64,000 nucleotides of DNA from Tectiglobus sp965247245 (GTDB lineage Bacteria > Pseudomonadota > Alphaproteobacteria > Rhizobiales > Hyphomicrobiaceae), in contig CBDFGV010000003.1 of the NCBI GenBank assembly GCA_965247245.1, positions 930,001 to 994,000 on the forward strand, written 5' to 3'. A program made the position numbers and the translations under genes. This document shows positions 51,731 to 60,989 of the stretch, piece after piece; position 1 is the stretch's first letter, and the number at the start of each line of letters is the position of its first letter. A model generated the notes under the pieces. The model did no database searches. It saw only the letters and a list, made by a program, of their open reading frames with translations, and was not told where the DNA came from.

Positions 51731-53269
51731 TTGTGCCCGGTGAACATTTGGAAATCTGTTATCGGGCATTTTCGCGGACATGCGGTCGTATTCATAGCAT
51801 TAGGTTCAGTTGTATCAGGATGCGTTCAGAGCCCGAAGTTTGCGGATTCGAAGGCACTGAAGAGCCTGATCAGTGAGTATGCCGAGCAAAGCCGAATTGA
51901 GGAAGAACGTCAGGTCGAAGCAGATGCGCGTTCTATTCGTGCTTTGAAGGTTTCAAGTGCGCCATCGTATAGTTCTAAAAAGCGAAAGTTGGTGAGCGTT
52001 GATCTCGTGAATGCACCTCTCGGCAGAGTGATAGGGGAGATCCTTGTTCGATCGGCCGCGTCATACAATCTTTCCGGTGTTTCTATTGCCGGTCGTGTTA
52101 CCGCGAAGTTCAAAAACCTCCCGCTCATGGATGCACTGAATCAGCTGCTGTCGCATCGCGGGCTGGGCGCCTATAAAGAGGGCGATGTCATTAGGTTGCG
52201 CTACGGTGCGCCCATCAAACCAGCAAAAACGGTTCATCAAGGTGAGGCCAAGACGGAGAAGGCTGCGCATTCAAACAAAGAGACGCAAACACCGCAGGTC
52301 GTCTATGAGGAAGTTCCACTGCGCCACGTTAAGATGGAAGACACTTTGAAAATGATCCAGGCCGTATTCCAAGGTCAGACTAACAAGATTAAGTTTGGCA
52401 CTCTGCCGGAACGAAATGCAATCTATCTGGCCGGGCATGCGGAAGCAGTATCGTCTGCGCGAGCCGTTATAGCTAGAGCCGACCAGGAAGTTCCTCACGT
52501 CTTGATCGAGGCTCTGGTGGTTGCCTTCTCCAAGGATGACGCCGGATCGTTCCAGAGCAGTGTCACGAACGCTGCGATCAACAATTTTTCGGGCATCAAT
52601 ATTATACCCGGTCAAACGGCAGCAAACATAACGTTTACGTTTCTTCACGGTGTGAAGAATACAAAGACCCTGAGCGAAATCCTGGATATCTATGTGGCAG
52701 CGAACAGGGCGCGTATTCTCTCAAGGCCATATATGACGGCGCGTAGCCGGGAAACTGCCAAGATCGAAATCGTTCAGGAGGCATTTACCGTTATCAACAG
52801 GAGCGATGACGGTGCCAGCGTTAGTACGAACGAGTCGATTTCCGCAGGGGTTACATTGCGAATTGTACCAACAGTACAATCTGGAAACACGATACGATTG
52901 CAGATTAACATCGAAGATTCTGACTTCATTTCAGGCCCCATTGAAGGCCTGCTGGCCAAGCGGCGCAACACGGCCCAAACATCCATGAATGCGGAGAGCG
53001 GTCAGACGATCGTAATTGGTGGCCTCAATCGTTCTCGCAGTGGCGCGAGCAACACGGGATTGCCATGGGTGCGCAACATACCTGGATTGAACTTCCTAAC
53101 TTCACAACAACAGGGCTTAGAAGAGGGCAACCAAGTTGTCGTCTATCTAACGCCAAGAGTGTGGAAGCCAGACATGAAGCCACCAGTTGCTCAATCCAAT
53201 GCTCTCAAGTTGAATAGCAGCTTCAGCACACCGTACGAACGACAGGTCGCGGACGAACATCCTAAGTGA
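51731..53269 (+). CDS. Lipoprotein secretin, orphan
   Basis: An outer-membrane secretin of about 512 residues. Its N-terminus has a lipobox V-S-G-C (Cys31, followed by Gln). Residues ~85-160 resemble an STN/N0 domain (V-D-L-V-N-A-P-L-G-R-V, A-L-N-Q-L-L), ~195-255 an N1-type KH domain, and ~260-485 the secretin pore with the final L-P-W-V-R-N-I-P-G-L-N-F-L and V-V-V-Y-L-T-P-R. Lipoprotein secretins such as PilN or BfpB belong to type IVb pilus systems, but no assembly ATPase, platform or pilin gene is nearby. Start is TTG 51731 or GTG 51740; no ATG fits. Confidence 0.88.
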   Translation: MCPVNIWKSVIGHFRGHAVVFIALGSVVSGCVQSPKFADSKALKSLISEYAEQSRIEEERQVEADARSIRALKVSSAPSYSSKKRKLVSVDLVNAPLGRVIGEILVRSAASYNLSGVSIAGRVTAKFKNLPLMDALNQLLSHRGLGAYKEGDVIRLRYGAPIKPAKTVHQGEAKTEKAAHSNKETQTPQVVYEEVPLRHVKMEDTLKMIQAVFQGQTNKIKFGTLPERNAIYLAGHAEAVSSARAVIARADQEVPHVLIEALVVAFSKDDAGSFQSSVTNAAINNFSGINIIPGQTAANITFTFLHGVKNTKTLSEILDIYVAANRARILSRPYMTARSRETAKIEIVQEAFTVINRSDDGASVSTNESISAGVTLRIVPTVQSGNTIRLQINIEDSDFISGPIEGLLAKRRNTAQTSMNAESGQTIVIGGLNRSRSGASNTGLPWVRNIPGLNFLTSQQQGLEEGNQVVVYLTPRVWKPDMKPPVAQSNALKLNSSFSTPYERQVADEHPK

Positions 53270-53522
53270 AGGCTAAAGCCGGAAACTGCCCCGCCCTACC
53301 GAACATCATTTACCGATAGCAAACCACCGTTGGAGAAGGTTGCACGTGATGTGATGGGAGAGGGACCCGAAGGAGAAAAAGAACTCAAGTGAGATGTCAT
53401 CTGGCACGTGCGATTGCCTGGCCGCCAGTATGAAGATGGCGGGGGAGAACGCATAGAGCGCCTGGCACCGCAACTCTGTCGACCCGCGTCGCAGCACGAT
53501 GCTCCACCAGCCCTTGAAGCGA

Positions 53523-55340
53523 TCAACTCTTGGCAGCTGCAGTCGGATACTGCTTGGTTTTGCGCTTCCGCTGTTTCGCATCCGCCTTTATGGGCTTTGC
53601 CTTCCTGTTCGGCGATTTGCTATTGCCAGACTTTTTGGAAGCGTCTCTCCCACCATCGGATGATCGAGGCCGCACTCTCTTATGCTCTCCGCCGCGCCCG
53701 CCTCGTAGCTTCTTGCCTTTGTGAGATTTCTCTCTGTCAAACTCTGGCGCTTCTTCCAGACGAACGACACGAATGTTCTTCTGCAATGTCGCATGCGGCC
53801 CGATATGAGCAAGGAACTGATCGACGCTGTCAGCATCAATTTCGACAATTGTCCTGTCTTGCTGAACCCTAATCGCACCAATCTCAGGTTTTGTGAGCCC
53901 GCCTCCCTTGCAGATTACAGGAAGCAACCAACCCGGTTCTGCCTTCTGCTTACGGCCGACAGACAGCGAGAACCAGACACTGTTGGTCAGCCGATTGGGC
54001 GCTTGACGCGACCTTGGTTCGGGCAATGCCACGTCCTGCAGTTCTTCTGGAGCTGACTGGCCTTCCCTCACGACACCAACAAATGCCTGCGCAATCTGCT
54101 CAGCGCTGTAGTTGGAGACAAGCTGCCGGACCAGTTCAGATTGATCCTCTTCGATCGGCTGCTGCAATGCTGAGTGCGCCAGTAGCCGCTCGTCGTCACG
54201 CGCTGCAACCTCATCCGCAGAGGGCGGACGATCCCAAGTTGCACGTATCTTGGCGCTTGCAAGTAGGCGTTCTGCAGTTCTCCGTTTGCTGCTTGGTACG
54301 ATTAAGATGCTGACGCCCTTACGACCCGCCCGTCCGGTGCGGCCGCTGCGATGCAACAGAGTCTCGCCATTTGTCGGCAGATCCGCATGAACAACAAGCT
54401 CAAGGTTTGGCAGGTCGATACCACGCGCCGCCACATCAGTCGCGATGCAGACCCGTGCGCGACCATCCCGCATGGCTTGCAACGCATGTGATCTCTCACT
54501 CTGCGTCAGCTCCCCTGAAAGGGCCACAACGGAGAATCCACGGTTGTTGAAACGGGCTGTGATGTGGTTCACCGTGGCACGCGTCGCACAGAATATGATG
54601 GCATTTCGCGCCTCATAGAACCTCAGCACATTCACAATCGCATTTTCACGATCACTCCCTGCAACGGTAAGTGCGCGATAATCGATATCGCTATGCTGTT
54701 TCTTTTCTTCCGTCGTCGAAACGCGAGCGGCATCTCGCTGATACTTGGACGCTAAGTTGGAAATTCCGCGCGGCACCGTCGCTGAAAACAATAGTGTCTG
54801 CCGGTCAGACGGTGTCTCAGATAGAATGAACTCCAAATCCTCACGAAATCCGAGATCAAGCATCTCATCGGCTTCATCCAGAACCACCGCACGGATTTCT
54901 TCTGTCACCAACGAAGACCGCTGGATATGATCGCGCAGGCGACCGGGTGTTCCAATGACAATGTGAGCACCCTGTTCAAGGCGTCGTCGCTCCGTGCGCA
55001 TATCCATACCACCGACACACGAACCAATCACGGCGCCCATTGACTGATAGAGCCACTCGAACTCACGTCTGATTTGCAGTGCCAGCTCACGGGTAGGCGC
55101 AACGATCAGCGCCAAAGGTGCAGCTGGTCGGCCTAGTCTCTTTTCACCAACGAGCAGAGACTGCGCGAGCGCCAGACCGAAGGCGACTGTCTTGCCGGAA
55201 CCGGTTTGTGCCGAAACCAGCATGTCGCGGCCAGCCAGATCTGGGGCCAGAACGGCGTGTTGCACGGGTGTCAGCTCGTGATAGCCCCGCGCGGTCATTG
55301 CATCGCGCAAGTCAGGCGCAACGGCTTCAAGTTCAATCAT
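53523..55340 (-). CDS. DEAD-box RNA helicase with DbpA-like RNA-binding domain
   Basis: A 605-residue DEAD-box helicase. In order: the Q motif (L-T-P-V-Q, ~residue 24), motif I A-Q-T-G-S-G-K-T (44-51), P-T-R-E-L-A, D-E-A-D, S-A-T, A-T-D-V-A-A-R-G-I-D and H-R-S-G-R-T-G-R-A-G. A DbpA-type RNA-binding domain lies near residues 445-545, then a Lys/Arg-rich tail. It should remodel rRNA or mRNA structures, as DeaD/CsdA and DbpA do. ATG at 55340 fits the family; an upstream in-frame start would pass through a leader hairpin. Confidence 0.93.
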   Translation of the reverse strand: MIELEAVAPDLRDAMTARGYHELTPVQHAVLAPDLAGRDMLVSAQTGSGKTVAFGLALAQSLLVGEKRLGRPAAPLALIVAPTRELALQIRREFEWLYQSMGAVIGSCVGGMDMRTERRRLEQGAHIVIGTPGRLRDHIQRSSLVTEEIRAVVLDEADEMLDLGFREDLEFILSETPSDRQTLLFSATVPRGISNLASKYQRDAARVSTTEEKKQHSDIDYRALTVAGSDRENAIVNVLRFYEARNAIIFCATRATVNHITARFNNRGFSVVALSGELTQSERSHALQAMRDGRARVCIATDVAARGIDLPNLELVVHADLPTNGETLLHRSGRTGRAGRKGVSILIVPSSKRRTAERLLASAKIRATWDRPPSADEVAARDDERLLAHSALQQPIEEDQSELVRQLVSNYSAEQIAQAFVGVVREGQSAPEELQDVALPEPRSRQAPNRLTNSVWFSLSVGRKQKAEPGWLLPVICKGGGLTKPEIGAIRVQQDRTIVEIDADSVDQFLAHIGPHATLQKNIRVVRLEEAPEFDREKSHKGKKLRGGRGGEHKRVRPRSSDGGRDASKKSGNSKSPNRKAKPIKADAKQRKRKTKQYPTAAAKS

Positions 55341-55355
55341 GGAAAACCTTTCAAA

Positions 55356-55374
55356 CCCCAGCACTCTGCTGGGG
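55356..55374 (-). promoter_or_regulatory. Leader hairpin before the RNA helicase start
   Basis: Perfect 8-base arms, 55356-55363 and 55367-55374 (CCCCAGCA/TGCTGGGG), with a three-base loop, sit about 15 bases upstream of the helicase ATG, just before the AAAGG site. On the transcript this would be a tight stem next to the ribosome site. Helicase self-control or temperature response is possible; only the structure is seen. Confidence 0.7.
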
Positions 55375-55523
55375 CGGAGCAAACCGGCAAATCAGGAAGC
55401 TTTGGCGCGCAGCATGCGTGCTCAGTCACGCGGTAGGCGCAGCCCAATTAATCTGACGCCGTTCTTATCGCCATCGCACAGGGAAGTATATGGCGATAAT
55501 GCCGCTATCGGGCCAATTCACGG

Positions 55524-57854
55524 TTAACCGGCGCGTTTGCCGCCTTGTGCCCTACGCAATGCCGCGGCGAGCGCCGAATCTCCGTCCAGTCCGGCTGCTT
55601 GCGACACAGCTCGTTCAGCGCGCCCTTGGCCTTTGCGTGACTTGGTATCCTTCGCAGGCTGGCTACGCTCGTCCGCCGGCGGGTTATCATCTCTACTCTG
55701 CGACTTCATAGATAAACCTATCCGCTTCCGCCCAACATCAACGTCTTTGACACGTACATTGACGACATCCCCCGCTTTAACGATGTCGCGCGGATCCTTC
55801 ACAAACTGGTCTGCCAGTTCCGATATATGCACGAGACCGTCCTGGTGAACGCCGACATCGACGAACGCTCCGAAAGCCGTGACGTTGGTAACAACACCTT
55901 CGAGCCGCATTCCCGAAGCCAAATCAGTGATCTTTTCAACCGAATCCGAAAACCTAGCCGTACGAAATTCCGGCCGCGGATCGCGACCCGGTTTCTCAAG
56001 CTCTGCTAGAATATCGCGCACCGTTGGCAACCCGAACCGATCATCGACGAACGCATCAGGCTGCACAGTCTTCAAAAATGCATCATCACCAACCATCGAC
56101 TTCACCGACCGGTTCTTAGCCTTGGCAATGCGCTCAACGACCTCATAGGCCTCCGGATGCACCGCCGACGCGTCCAGAGGGTTGGGTCCATCCATGATAC
56201 GCAAAAAACCGGCGGCCTGTTCAAATGCCTTGGGTCCCAGCCGTGCCACCTTCTTCATCTCAGTGCGCTTCTTGAATGCGCCATTCTCATTGCGATGGTT
56301 GACGATGTTATGCGCAATCGTAGCGTTCAGCCCGGCAACGCTCGACAGCAGCGGAACAGAGGCTGTGTTGATATCAACCCCAACCAAGTTCACACAGTCT
56401 TCGACGGCTGCATCAAGCGACGACGCGAGCTCGCTCTGATTGACGTCATGCTGGTACTGACCGACGCCGATAGCCTTCGGCTCAATCTTCACCAATTCGG
56501 CAAGCGGATCCTGCAAACGCCGCGCAATGGAAACCGCGCCCCTGAGCGACACGTCGAGATCAGGAAACTCGTCCGCTGCGAGTTGCGAAGCCGAGTAAAC
56601 AGACGCACCAGCCTCCGACACCATGACCTTCGCAATCGTCCGAGACTCAAGCTGACTGATGACTTCTCCCGCAAGTTTATCCGTCTCGCGACTGGCCGTT
56701 CCATTTCCAACGGCGATCAACTCAATCGCATGCTTCGTACAGAGCCCCGCCAACGTCGCGAGCGCACCGCGCCAATCGTTGCGCGGTTCGTGCGGATAAA
56801 CTGTTGCTGTCTCTAGCAGCTTTCCGGTTTGATCAACCACCGCAACTTTGACACCGGTTCGAATGCCAGGATCCAAACCCATCGTTGTACGCTGACCAGC
56901 CGGAGCCGCGAGTAAGAGGTCTTTGAGATTGGACTTGAAAACGTCGATCGCGGCCGCATCAGCCTGCTCCTTGACACGTGCAAGAAGGCTCGTTGTCAGT
57001 GCTGGATGAAGCTTGCCCTTCCACGCAGCCTCGGCAGTCTCGACCAACCAATTATCTGCAGATCGCCCACGGTCTGAAATCCCGAACTGTGTCATGACCC
57101 GAACCGCACCGGGATGATGGCCTGTACCGGCGTGATCTACATCCAACCTGAGAGACAAAAGGCTTTCATTGCGGCCTCGCAGCAAGGCTAACGCCCTATG
57201 TGACGGAATCTCTCGAATAGGCTGCTGAAACTCAAAGTAGTCCGCAAACTTTTCGGCCTCAGACTGCTTACCGCGGGCCGCTTTAGAGAAAATCCGACCG
57301 TCTGACCATAGCCAGTCACGCAAACGGCCAACGAGTTGCGGTTCCTCCGCCATCCGTTCAACAAGAATGGACTGCGCACCCTCCAAGGCACTCTTTGCGT
57401 CAGTGACAGCGTTATCCGGACCGCAGTACTTGAGAGCTTCCGTGCTTGGGTCTAACGAAGGGTTGGACAGCAGCGCATCGGCCAACGGTTGGAGTCCTGC
57501 CTCCCGCGCTATCTGGCCCTTGGTGCGCCGCTTCTGCTTGTATGGCGCATAAAGATCCTCCAGATCGATCTTGCTCTGTGCTGCTTCGATCGCGCGCGCG
57601 AGCTCAGGCGTCAGCTTTCCTTGCTCGTCAATCGCCTTGCGTACCGCCGTCTTGCGTTCTGTCAATTGTTGAAGATAGCCCAGCCGTTGTTCAAGTTGAC
57701 GCAACTGACCATCATCGAGACCACCGGTTTTCTCTTTGCGATAACGCGCGATAAACGGAATCGTAGCGCCCTCATTCAGCAATTCTATGGCGGCGCTCAC
57801 CTGAGGTACTTTTACATTAAGCTCGTGAGCGATCTGCTGATCGATTGGCGTCAT
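55524..57854 (-). CDS. tex: Tex-family transcription accessory protein
   Basis: A 776-residue Tex protein, the usual length. It begins with T-P-I-D-Q-Q-I-A-H-E-L and A-T-I-P-F-I-A-R-Y-R-K-E, has a YqgF/RNase-H-like domain (L-G-L/M-D-P-G-I-R-T-G near residue 325), helix-hairpin-helix repeats (L-N-x-T-I-A-H-N-I-V near 510) and a C-terminal S1 domain (G-V-V-T-N-V-T-A-F-G-A-F-V-D, ~645-710). It binds nucleic acid and affects transcription and stress survival. A Lys/Arg/Gln-rich tail ends it. Confidence 0.95.
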   Translation of the reverse strand: MTPIDQQIAHELNVKVPQVSAAIELLNEGATIPFIARYRKEKTGGLDDGQLRQLEQRLGYLQQLTERKTAVRKAIDEQGKLTPELARAIEAAQSKIDLEDLYAPYKQKRRTKGQIAREAGLQPLADALLSNPSLDPSTEALKYCGPDNAVTDAKSALEGAQSILVERMAEEPQLVGRLRDWLWSDGRIFSKAARGKQSEAEKFADYFEFQQPIREIPSHRALALLRGRNESLLSLRLDVDHAGTGHHPGAVRVMTQFGISDRGRSADNWLVETAEAAWKGKLHPALTTSLLARVKEQADAAAIDVFKSNLKDLLLAAPAGQRTTMGLDPGIRTGVKVAVVDQTGKLLETATVYPHEPRNDWRGALATLAGLCTKHAIELIAVGNGTASRETDKLAGEVISQLESRTIAKVMVSEAGASVYSASQLAADEFPDLDVSLRGAVSIARRLQDPLAELVKIEPKAIGVGQYQHDVNQSELASSLDAAVEDCVNLVGVDINTASVPLLSSVAGLNATIAHNIVNHRNENGAFKKRTEMKKVARLGPKAFEQAAGFLRIMDGPNPLDASAVHPEAYEVVERIAKAKNRSVKSMVGDDAFLKTVQPDAFVDDRFGLPTVRDILAELEKPGRDPRPEFRTARFSDSVEKITDLASGMRLEGVVTNVTAFGAFVDVGVHQDGLVHISELADQFVKDPRDIVKAGDVVNVRVKDVDVGRKRIGLSMKSQSRDDNPPADERSQPAKDTKSRKGQGRAERAVSQAAGLDGDSALAAALRRAQGGKRAG

Positions 57855-58034
57855 ATCTGTGATCCTATGCAGAGCAACTCCAGCAATATCTCCAGCTGGA
57901 ATCAGGTGCTACTTGTAGCACCGCGAGGCGCTCACCTCCATCCGTGGATTCCCTTAGGGATTCACGACGCAGAAAGCATGGAAACGACGCAACCGGCAAC
58001 AGGCGACACAATCATATCAGGGCTGGCATCTTGA

Positions 58035-59885
58035 CTACTCTGCAGCATCAGCCACGGGTAAGAATCCGCCCGATTGCCGCGCCCATAGATCCGCGTACAG
58101 GCCACCGCTCTGAATGAGCTCATCGTGCTCTCCATCCTCAACAACTCGACCGTTATCCAGCACAATCAAACGATCCATGTGAGCAATTGTGGAGAGACGA
58201 TGGGCAATGGCAACCACCGTTTTGTCTTTCATCAGCGCGAGGAGATGCTCCTGAATGGCACCTTCGACCTCCGAGTCTAACGCGGACGTTGCCTCATCCA
58301 AGACCAAGATCGGCGCGTTCTTAAGAAACACCCGCGCTATGGCAATGCGCTGTCGCTGTCCGCCAGACAGCTTCACGCCACGTTCGCCAACATGAGCTTC
58401 GTAACTTTTGCGGCCTTGCGCGTCCTGCACGCCTTTAATGAATTCATGCGCATGTGCCTGTTTAGCAGCAGCAATAACATCATCTCGGGTAGCACCGCGC
58501 GCACCATAGGAAATATTGTCAAGTATCGAGCGATGAAGCAGTGATGTGTCTTGTGTAACGACACCTATAGAACTGCGTAAGCTGTCCTGGGTCACCTGCG
58601 CAATATCGTTTCCATCAATCAAGATTCGGCCCTGCTCGGGATCATAGAGGCGCAGTAGCAAGTTCATCATTGTGGTCTTGCCCGCTCCCGACCGACCTAC
58701 GATCCCAACCTTTTCACCGGGACGAATAGACAGATCGAGCTGCTCAATTGCACCACTGTGCTTGCCATAGGTAAAGCGAACGTTCTCGAACCTGATGTCG
58801 CCCTTCACATGCGCAAGCACCTCCGCCTCAGGATGATCGTTGACCTCGATCGGAACAGAAACCGTAGCGATTGTATCCTGCAGTGTACCGAGATCACGAA
58901 AAATACCGTTGAACTGAAACATCATCCAACCGGACATGTTGTTGATGCGCAGCACGAGGGCCAAACAAACAGCAATAGCCCCAACGGTGATCGTTCCCTG
59001 TTGCCATAGCCAGACACTTAAGATGCCGGACGCCGTGATCAGCAGGCCGTTCAGCACGGCCAGCGAAATTCTAAGTCCCGACACTAAACGCGTAAAAGCC
59101 CTCGCAGCCGACAGCATGTCGGACAGCCCCTCGCGGCCGAATTCATCTTCGTGAACCTGACCGGCAAACAGCTTCACGGTTTGAACATTCGTGTAGCTAT
59201 CAACGATACGACCGTTCAATCCCGACCGTGCTTGCGACATCAGTTTCGATCGTCTGCGAACTTCCGGCAATGTCCAAGCCAGAATACCAAGATAGGCCGC
59301 AAACCAGACGATCAGGACAAGAGCCAGTCGCCAGTCCAAAACAGCAAAGAGCCCAACAGACGTAATGCTGAAGATGAAGAAAAACCAAATGCTCTGGATC
59401 AAGTTTATCAGAAAATCGCCAAGAGACTGGCCGGATTGCATGACCTTGGTTGCAATGCGGCCTGCAAAATCATCCTGAAAAAAGCGAAAGCTCTGCCGCA
59501 GCACTCTGCGATGGCTCTGCCAGCGCACCAGTGCAAAGAACGACGGCACAATCGCCTGCTCATTGATGAGCGTACTCGTCGACAAAGCGATGGTGCGTAT
59601 GACCAAAACCGTTACGATCATGCCACCGAACATCAACCCATGTTCGGCCCATACAGTTGCGGGATCAGCATCCTTCAACGTGTCGATAAGCACGCCCACG
59701 AAGTAAAACAGACTTGCTTCAACCAAACCCACAACGCCGCCGACCAGTAGAAACACAAAGAACGGCCAGCGTGCTTGGCGCAGAAAGTGAAGGATGAACG
59801 GTGTCAGTTGGTCGGGAAGGTCAGGAGTTGGCGGCGTGCGAAACGGGTCAATCCAGTTCTCAAATGCTCGGAATACCCGTCTCAT
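58035..59885 (-). CDS. ABC exporter half-transporter (membrane and ATPase fused)
   Basis: A 616-residue protein with an N-terminal six-helix domain (residues ~35-320) and a C-terminal ATPase: Walker A G-R-S-G-A-G-K-T-T, signature L-S-G-G-Q-R-Q-R, Walker B I-L-V-L-D-E-A-T-S-A-L-D, H-switch A-H-R-L-S-T. It works as a homodimer exporter of a lipid, peptide or drug, of the MsbA/Atm-like class. ATG at 59885 follows an AAAGG site. No accessory genes are adjacent. Confidence 0.93.
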   Translation of the reverse strand: MRRVFRAFENWIDPFRTPPTPDLPDQLTPFILHFLRQARWPFFVFLLVGGVVGLVEASLFYFVGVLIDTLKDADPATVWAEHGLMFGGMIVTVLVIRTIALSTSTLINEQAIVPSFFALVRWQSHRRVLRQSFRFFQDDFAGRIATKVMQSGQSLGDFLINLIQSIWFFFIFSITSVGLFAVLDWRLALVLIVWFAAYLGILAWTLPEVRRRSKLMSQARSGLNGRIVDSYTNVQTVKLFAGQVHEDEFGREGLSDMLSAARAFTRLVSGLRISLAVLNGLLITASGILSVWLWQQGTITVGAIAVCLALVLRINNMSGWMMFQFNGIFRDLGTLQDTIATVSVPIEVNDHPEAEVLAHVKGDIRFENVRFTYGKHSGAIEQLDLSIRPGEKVGIVGRSGAGKTTMMNLLLRLYDPEQGRILIDGNDIAQVTQDSLRSSIGVVTQDTSLLHRSILDNISYGARGATRDDVIAAAKQAHAHEFIKGVQDAQGRKSYEAHVGERGVKLSGGQRQRIAIARVFLKNAPILVLDEATSALDSEVEGAIQEHLLALMKDKTVVAIAHRLSTIAHMDRLIVLDNGRVVEDGEHDELIQSGGLYADLWARQSGGFLPVADAAE

Positions 59886-60100
59886 GCTGACGCCTTTCAC
59901 TAGCGTCCTCCGGCTTAGCGCAACGCTAAGTGTCAAAACGAACTTGATTGGGAGGCGTAGGGGTAAATATAGACCAGTCGCGCGGCTCGCTCAATGCAAT
60001 CACACGAGGTCCCAAAGCTAGGCGTAGAAAGCTCAATTCAAAAGAGGATCCTGCTGGAGAAACCGCGCGAGCTTCAAACAACAGCGTTCCCAAGTAAGAC

Positions 60101-60129
60101 GCGGGGCAGAGCGACACGCCCTGCCCCGC
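60101..60129 (-). terminator. Terminator-like hairpin after the fasciclin gene
   Basis: GC-rich arms GCGGGGCAG at 60101-60109 and CTGCCCCGC at 60121-60129 pair perfectly, and the inner GCG/CGC can extend the stem to about 13 pairs with a three-base loop. It sits 19 bases after the fasciclin gene stop on the minus strand, followed by a mildly T-rich stretch. Likely intrinsic or Rho-assisted terminator. Confidence 0.7.
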
Positions 60130-60147
60130 CGATATTCTAGCGCGCGC

Positions 60148-60636
60148 TTACGACTTTGGCAGGATCACGGTGTCGATGACGTGGATGACACCGTTGGACG
60201 TTGCGATATCGGCCTGAGTGACCTTCGCGTTGTCTACCTTCACGCCATTCGTAGCGTCGACGGATACCTTCTGGCCCTGGACTGTCTTTGCGTCCAGCTT
60301 CTTGCCCGCAATGTCTTTCGACATAACCTTACCAGGGATGACGTGGTAGGTCAGGATGGCAGCGAGCTTCGCCTTGTTCTCAGGCTTCAGCAGGTCTTCA
60401 ACGGTACCAGCTGGAAGCTTCTTGAATGCAGCATCTGTTGGGGCAAATACGGTGAACGGACCTGCGCCCTTCAGGGTATCGACAAGTCCGGCAGCCTTCA
60501 CAGCGGCGACGAGTGTGTTGAATGATCCAGCTTTGACAGCTGTATCAACGATATCTTTTTTGCCGGCAACGGCAGGTGTTACTGCCAGTGAAAACATCAG
60601 CCCTAGCGCAACTGCAGCACTCTTTAGAAAGCCCAT
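60148..60636 (-). CDS. Exported fasciclin-domain (FAS1) protein
   Basis: A 162-residue secreted protein: a Sec signal (F-L-K-S-A-A-V-A-L, cleavage near A-V-A-G) and one FAS1 domain. The FAS1 H1 motif is T-V-F-A-P-T-D-A-A-F and the H2 region I-L-T-Y-H-V-I-P-G. FAS1 domains mediate adhesion and matrix contacts and are common in rhizobia and marine bacteria. GGAG precedes ATG at 60636; a short upstream extension is not signal-like. Confidence 0.93.
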   Translation of the reverse strand: MGFLKSAAVALGLMFSLAVTPAVAGKKDIVDTAVKAGSFNTLVAAVKAAGLVDTLKGAGPFTVFAPTDAAFKKLPAGTVEDLLKPENKAKLAAILTYHVIPGKVMSKDIAGKKLDAKTVQGQKVSVDATNGVKVDNAKVTQADIATSNGVIHVIDTVILPKS

Positions 60637-60989
60637 GGTTGATCTCCGTTTATCTGTTGATTGTTCCACCGCGTGACCGTGAAAATTTCATCAGTCGTTA
60701 ACTGTGCGATGTGGCCAGTAAACGAAGGGCTCCACCAATTGGTTCACGATTTCCTTCGAGAAAAAATCTTTTCGACAACGCAGATCTGCTAGCCGTCGAC
60801 CAACGTAGGCGACCGCTCCAAAACGCAACTCTGGCCGGATAAAAAGACGATCTGAGAAATGCTCGACAATGCCTAAATGGACCAAGCCCACAATTCGCGA
60901 TTATGCTCGCAACGACTTCCAAAAGGTCGGGAACAGTCCCAGCTCTTGCCGCCTTGTCCGGCAGCGGCACTCTGAGAATTGGGAATTCC
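60637..60989. other. Intergenic region without a recognised gene
   Basis: About 350 bases between the end of the GGDEF/EAL gene and the fasciclin start. Minus-strand frames here have no ribosome site and no domain. It should carry the fasciclin promoter; I cannot point to it. Confidence 0.4.

Noticed and set aside
60698..60970. Minus-strand frame before the fasciclin gene
   Set aside because: No ribosome site, no domain; looks like chance reading in promoter sequence.
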